This document shows positions 6,293 through 8,779 of a stretch of DNA of 8,779 bases, in pieces (within the stretch, counting starts at the first letter, position 1; each line of letters opens with the position of its first letter). Position numbers and translations under genes: made by a program. The DNA lies in assembly GCA_003503535.1 (NCBI GenBank), contig DOCI01000053.1, forward strand, positions 2,431-11,209. The letters run 5' to 3'. Source of the DNA: Planctomycetaceae bacterium. Its GTDB lineage: Bacteria > Planctomycetota > Planctomycetia > Planctomycetales > Planctomycetaceae. The notes below the pieces were generated by a model that was not told the DNA's origin, ran no database searches, and worked only from the letters and a program-made list of their open reading frames with translations.

Positions 6293-6325
6293 TTGACAGT
6301 CGTTGACATGCAAGTGCATTATAAT
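6293..6325 (+). promoter_or_regulatory. Tandem TTGACA boxes, ATGCA dyad and TATAAT upstream of the PD-(D/E)XK-like gene
   Basis: TTGACA occurs at 6293-6298 and again at 6303-6308, exactly ten bases apart. ATGCA and TGCAT form a dyad at 6308-6319, and TATAAT follows at 6320-6325. Each box is a perfect consensus, but the spacings (21 and 11 bases) are wrong for a standard sigma-70 promoter. A regulator that twists or bridges the spacer, or a promoter using only the -10, would fit. The gene starts 110 bases downstream. Confidence 0.4.
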
Positions 6326-6434
6326 AATTAATGTTTACATCACATTAGTGCTCACCAATTATATATTTAGTTTTCCCGCTTAGTGAACTCTAAACAAACT
6401 TAAAGTCATATTAAGAACTAATCGGAAAATTCAC

Positions 6435-7166
6435 ATGGAACACGCAAAACAGATCGCTTGCCATTTCTTCGAGAAACTCGGTTTTCATGTTGAGGATATT
6501 CCAGAAGCACGAGAGAAACGCGCTGACCTCAAAGTTGATGATGTCGACCAACAATACATTGTGGAGGTGAAAGAGAAACTTGACACGGGCTCGCAATTAA
6601 CTCTACTTGAAAACTCATACCCAAGTTCCGACCGAAAGGTCACTCGTGAACCGCATACAATATCGAATCGAATCGACGGCATTCTAAAAGATGGCCGAAT
6701 ACAATTAAATGCCACTCCCGCTAAAGATGATGCACTAAGATTGATATTCCTATTGTTTACTGGACCGAACGCAGACATGTTTGTGCGACGCTCCCTCTAT
6801 ACGTTTTATGGGCTTCAAGATGTGATTCCACCCACAGGAAACGGTGTTGGCCAAAACTGTGTGTACTTTCACAACAGCTTCTCGTTCTCGTCACCTAGTG
6901 TCGATGGCTTACTAATAGTCGAAAATGATGAAGTCCAGCTTTGCCTCAATGAATTCTCCTCTTCCTGTGATGTTCTGCGTAAATCACAACTTGCTATCAA
7001 GATGGGAGCTGCGATATACGACCCTGCATGCTTTGACGATGATAACGGAAAAGTCGTACTCCGTAGTACCATTTCACGAACAAATGAACATGAAGTGCTC
7101 GACGAATTGGAGCGATTAACTGGTGTTCGATACCACACGATCAATTTAAATCGTTACACATTTTGA
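6435..7166 (+). CDS. PD-(D/E)XK nuclease-like protein of unknown family
   Basis: A 243-residue soluble protein with no assignable name. The N-terminus fits a restriction-endonuclease-like core: a helix (about 3-14), L-G-F-H-V-E-D-I-P, then A-D-L-K-V with D31 and, after a turn, Y-I-V-E-V-K-E-K giving E44-x-K46. D...ExK on adjacent strands is the metal-binding signature of PD-(D/E)XK enzymes, which cut DNA in restriction, repair and defence. The remaining roughly 195 residues contain no motif I know, no membrane helix and no signal peptide. Two 60-base rows of the gene that I counted (6541 and 6661) are 43% GC, against 58% in rows at 3061 and 7501, which suggests transfer. A weak GGAA lies seven bases before the ATG. 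No partner methylase or defence gene is present. A non-nuclease role is possible. Confidence 0.62.
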   Translation: MEHAKQIACHFFEKLGFHVEDIPEAREKRADLKVDDVDQQYIVEVKEKLDTGSQLTLLENSYPSSDRKVTREPHTISNRIDGILKDGRIQLNATPAKDDALRLIFLLFTGPNADMFVRRSLYTFYGLQDVIPPTGNGVGQNCVYFHNSFSFSSPSVDGLLIVENDEVQLCLNEFSSSCDVLRKSQLAIKMGAAIYDPACFDDDNGKVVLRSTISRTNEHEVLDELERLTGVRYHTINLNRYTF

Positions 7167-7205
7167 ATCTCGAATGCCCCAGTCTATACCACTCTCTGTG
7201 AAGAA

Positions 7206-7252
7206 GAAGCCCATAGGAGGCTTCGGCTCTATCCTTGCATCGCGAAGCAAGG
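7206..7252 (+). terminator. Two small hairpins after the PD-(D/E)XK-like gene
   Basis: GAAGCC (7206-7211) pairs with GGCTTC (7219-7224), and CCTTGC (7233-7238) pairs with GCAAGG (7247-7252). They begin 40 bases after the stop codon. Neither is followed by a T run, so termination is only a guess; they may be a repeat or a processing site between this gene and the next. Confidence 0.3.
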
Positions 7253-7341
7253 CAAGCATGTATCGATGTGGCTTCACCTGAAAACTCCCTCGGAGTCACC
7301 CGCCATCATTAGAAAATGTGTTCTACAGAATTTCGCAAATC

Positions 7342-7728
7342 ATGAGCGCATGGAAACGCATCGCACTGGAAAAGCTGCCCGAGTATCGCGGTCTTATTGA
7401 GACTGCGGACACTCCGATGGCTTTATGGATCGAATTAAATTCAGAATTCGAGCGAGTCAGCGATGAGAATTTGATTCGTCGCTTCTTCGAGTATGCACGC
7501 TGGTGTATGCAGTCTCCTGGTCAGGGGAACTACCTTTCCGATGCAGGGACGGCAGCAGTCTGTGCGTTTTACGAACATTTACCACGGCACTCCGGGATTC
7601 GCCGCGAGCTTCCACGATGGCTTACCCGAGAGGAGTTCGCCAGTTTGCGCGAGGCATTTCGCTATCACCTTTCCGAGCAGGAGTTCTCAGAGTTCGAGGC
7701 TGAGTTTCTGGGCCACACAAAAATGTGA
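7342..7728 (+). CDS. Hypothetical protein, 128 residues, mostly helical
   Basis: The product is acidic and helix-rich, with no signal peptide or membrane segment. Visible blocks are M-S-A-W-K-R-I at the start, P-M-A-L-W-I-E-L (25-32), L-I-R-R-F-F-E-Y-A-R-W-C (44-55), A-A-V-C-A-F-Y-E-H-L (71-80) and a Phe/Glu-rich end. The pattern recalls small DUF7674-like proteins seen next to other hypothetical genes, but I hold that loosely. I take the ATG at 7342, because M-S-A-W is a natural beginning; a GTG at 7318 would add eight residues. Neither has a clear Shine-Dalgarno. It follows the nuclease-like gene by 175 bases in the same direction but has the GC content of the resident genes, so a shared origin is not assured. 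Confidence 0.65.
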   Translation: MSAWKRIALEKLPEYRGLIETADTPMALWIELNSEFERVSDENLIRRFFEYARWCMQSPGQGNYLSDAGTAAVCAFYEHLPRHSGIRRELPRWLTREEFASLREAFRYHLSEQEFSEFEAEFLGHTKM

Positions 7729-7814
7729 ACCATTGGCGCGACCTCACCAGATGCCACTGACGACTAATCATCACTCAAGGGGCACTGGCAAATCCAGTAG
7801 CACACACAGTAGAT

Positions 7815-8687
7815 TCAGCGAATCATCTTTTTGAAGAGTGCGCGTTGTTCCGTCAGAGCGGCGACTTTGTCATCGGGGTTGCCGCCGGCTTCGAGGAGGA
7901 TCCAGCCTTGATAGTCGATGCCTTTGAGCAGATTGATTAACTCCTGGTACGGATAACTGCCGGCTCCCAGTTCATGCACATGGACTGTCGCACCAGGGCG
8001 ATTCTTAACCCGATTGAAGTTGTGTTCCAGACCCTGGCCGTTGGTATCGACCGTGTTGCAGTTCCAGCACACCGTTGCATTTTTGTGATCTGCGACCTCA
8101 AATATTGCCTGCATGACATCGAGTTCCTGGGTGCCGCGACCGTGGGCTTCGACGCGTATTTGCTGACCGAAATCGGCTGCGTAGCGGGCGACGATATTCA
8201 GAGACTGACCAATCTGTTCGATGGTTTTCTCGTGAGAGACATCGGGTGAAAATCCATTCGGCTTCACTTTGACACCGCTGCCTCCGCAATCGTGCATCAG
8301 TTGGACATACTGTTTGGTCAGTTCGATATTGGCTTTGACTTTTGCCGGATCCGATTCATGAAACTGAGCAGTGGAGCCGTAGCCGACTAATGTGACGGGA
8401 CTATCGGCAAAGCGTTTTTTCACCTCGCTCCGTTCATGAGAAGAGAGGCTCGGTTCGACACCATGTTTATGCTCCGTGCGAAGTTCAACTCCACGAATAC
8501 CGGATTTCTCACACGTATCCAGCAATGTTGGTAAATCCAGATCCTGTCCCCAGAGGTAGGTGACCAGTCCAAATCGCATTCGATTGACATTAGAGGCAGC
8601 TGCGGCAGCAGTCGAGATGAGCCCCGAACCAAGAGCGGCAATTGTAGAGTGCTGAATAAACGTGCGACGGCTGATTTTCGATGTCAT
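7815..8687 (-). CDS. Tat-exported sugar phosphate isomerase/epimerase-like TIM-barrel protein
   Basis: A 290-residue protein of the xylose-isomerase-like TIM-barrel superfamily (AP endonuclease 2 fold, PF01261). The N-terminus is a twin-arginine signal: S-R-R-T-F-I-Q (6-12), a hydrophobic stretch, and an Ala-rich end near residues 27-32, so the folded protein should be exported by the Tat system. The barrel begins at R-F-G-L-V-T-Y. Likely metal or active-site residues are E180 and H182 (V-E-A-H-G), N209 and D214 (W-N-C-N-T-V-D), H236, H238 and E239 (H-V-H-E-L), and E266 (L-L-E-A-G). Family members isomerise or epimerise sugars and polyols; the substrate is not readable. Planctomycetes often carry many exported paralogues beside polysaccharide-degradation genes. 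A strong Shine-Dalgarno AGGAG sits five bases before the ATG at 8687. No operon partner lies within the window. Confidence 0.88.
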   Translation of the reverse strand: MTSKISRRTFIQHSTIAALGSGLISTAAAAASNVNRMRFGLVTYLWGQDLDLPTLLDTCEKSGIRGVELRTEHKHGVEPSLSSHERSEVKKRFADSPVTLVGYGSTAQFHESDPAKVKANIELTKQYVQLMHDCGGSGVKVKPNGFSPDVSHEKTIEQIGQSLNIVARYAADFGQQIRVEAHGRGTQELDVMQAIFEVADHKNATVCWNCNTVDTNGQGLEHNFNRVKNRPGATVHVHELGAGSYPYQELINLLKGIDYQGWILLEAGGNPDDKVAALTEQRALFKKMIR

Positions 8688-8779
8688 GGTCTCTCCTGGC
8701 TGGGAGTTGGAATTGTGGACGGTCCTGCATAAGCATATTCAAAGAATCGTAGCAACGTCCAGCAGGGACGCTCTCGAAG
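8688..8779. other. Upstream region of the isomerase-like gene, to the right edge
   Basis: It carries the Shine-Dalgarno of the minus-strand isomerase gene and a 5-base dyad (CGTCC/GGACG) near 8756-8770. No promoter with good spacing and no second gene can be supported before the window ends. Confidence 0.35.

Larger units (their letters stand above)
6128..6434. other. Divergent intergenic region of 307 bases
   Basis: It separates the minus-strand phosphatase from the plus-strand PD-(D/E)XK-like gene. The left part is GC-balanced and carries the hairpin at 6234-6261. From about 6290 to 6434 the base composition turns markedly AT-rich, continuing into the next gene, which may mark a junction of acquired DNA. 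The possible control signals at 6293-6325 are listed separately. I see no gene in it. Confidence 0.5.

Noticed and set aside
5849..6319. Longer start for the phosphatase at 6319
   Set aside because: The additional 64 residues lack family similarity, whereas the ATG at 6127 has a well-placed AAGGA and leads directly into the R-H-G strand.
7318..7341. GTG start adding eight residues to the 128-residue protein
   Set aside because: It has no Shine-Dalgarno and the added residues look non-native; the ATG at 7342 is simpler, though not proven.

Overview
The window looks like a planctomycete chromosome segment. Three things suggest this. One protein combines an MJ0042-type zinc ribbon, a Pro/Gln-rich linker, a single membrane helix and a secretin/TonB-like C-terminal domain. 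A Tat-exported sugar-phosphate-isomerase-like protein is present. Outer-membrane lipid genes (LptF/LptG permease, ArnT/GT39-type transferase) sit beside long intergenic gaps with hairpin repeats. This placement is inference from protein style; no rRNA or marker gene is present.

Layout, left to right. Positions 1-1502 (minus strand) hold an LptF/LptG-family permease followed downstream by the N-terminus of an ArnT-like glycosyltransferase that runs off the left edge. Together they suggest envelope glycolipid transport and modification. A 430-base gap with three dyads follows, then a small plus-strand gene (1933-2109) for a 58-residue peptide whose C-terminal half is a Ser-Cys-Arg tripeptide repeat, followed by a hairpin terminator. 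Positions 2372-4417 (minus) encode the large zinc-ribbon/membrane protein. Positions 4782-5255 (minus) encode a DUF4112 membrane protein with a credible promoter. Positions 5256-5482 carry two inverted copies of a short hairpin element whose stems differ by compensating changes. Positions 5483-6127 (minus) are a histidine-phosphatase gene cut by one in-frame UAA.

From about 6290 to 7728 two plus-strand genes sit among minus-strand neighbours: an AT-richer gene for a PD-(D/E)XK-like protein (6435-7166) and a 128-residue protein of unknown function (7342-7728). Positions 7815-8687 (minus) encode the Tat-signal TIM-barrel isomerase/epimerase-like protein.

The genes do not form one pathway. The likely functional links are the permease/glycosyltransferase pair and, more weakly, the two plus-strand genes as an acquired block. 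The best candidates for new biology are the SCR-repeat peptide, which resembles a modified-peptide precursor without visible maturation genes, the split phosphatase, and the covarying hairpin repeats. No tRNA, rRNA, CRISPR array or insertion sequence was seen.
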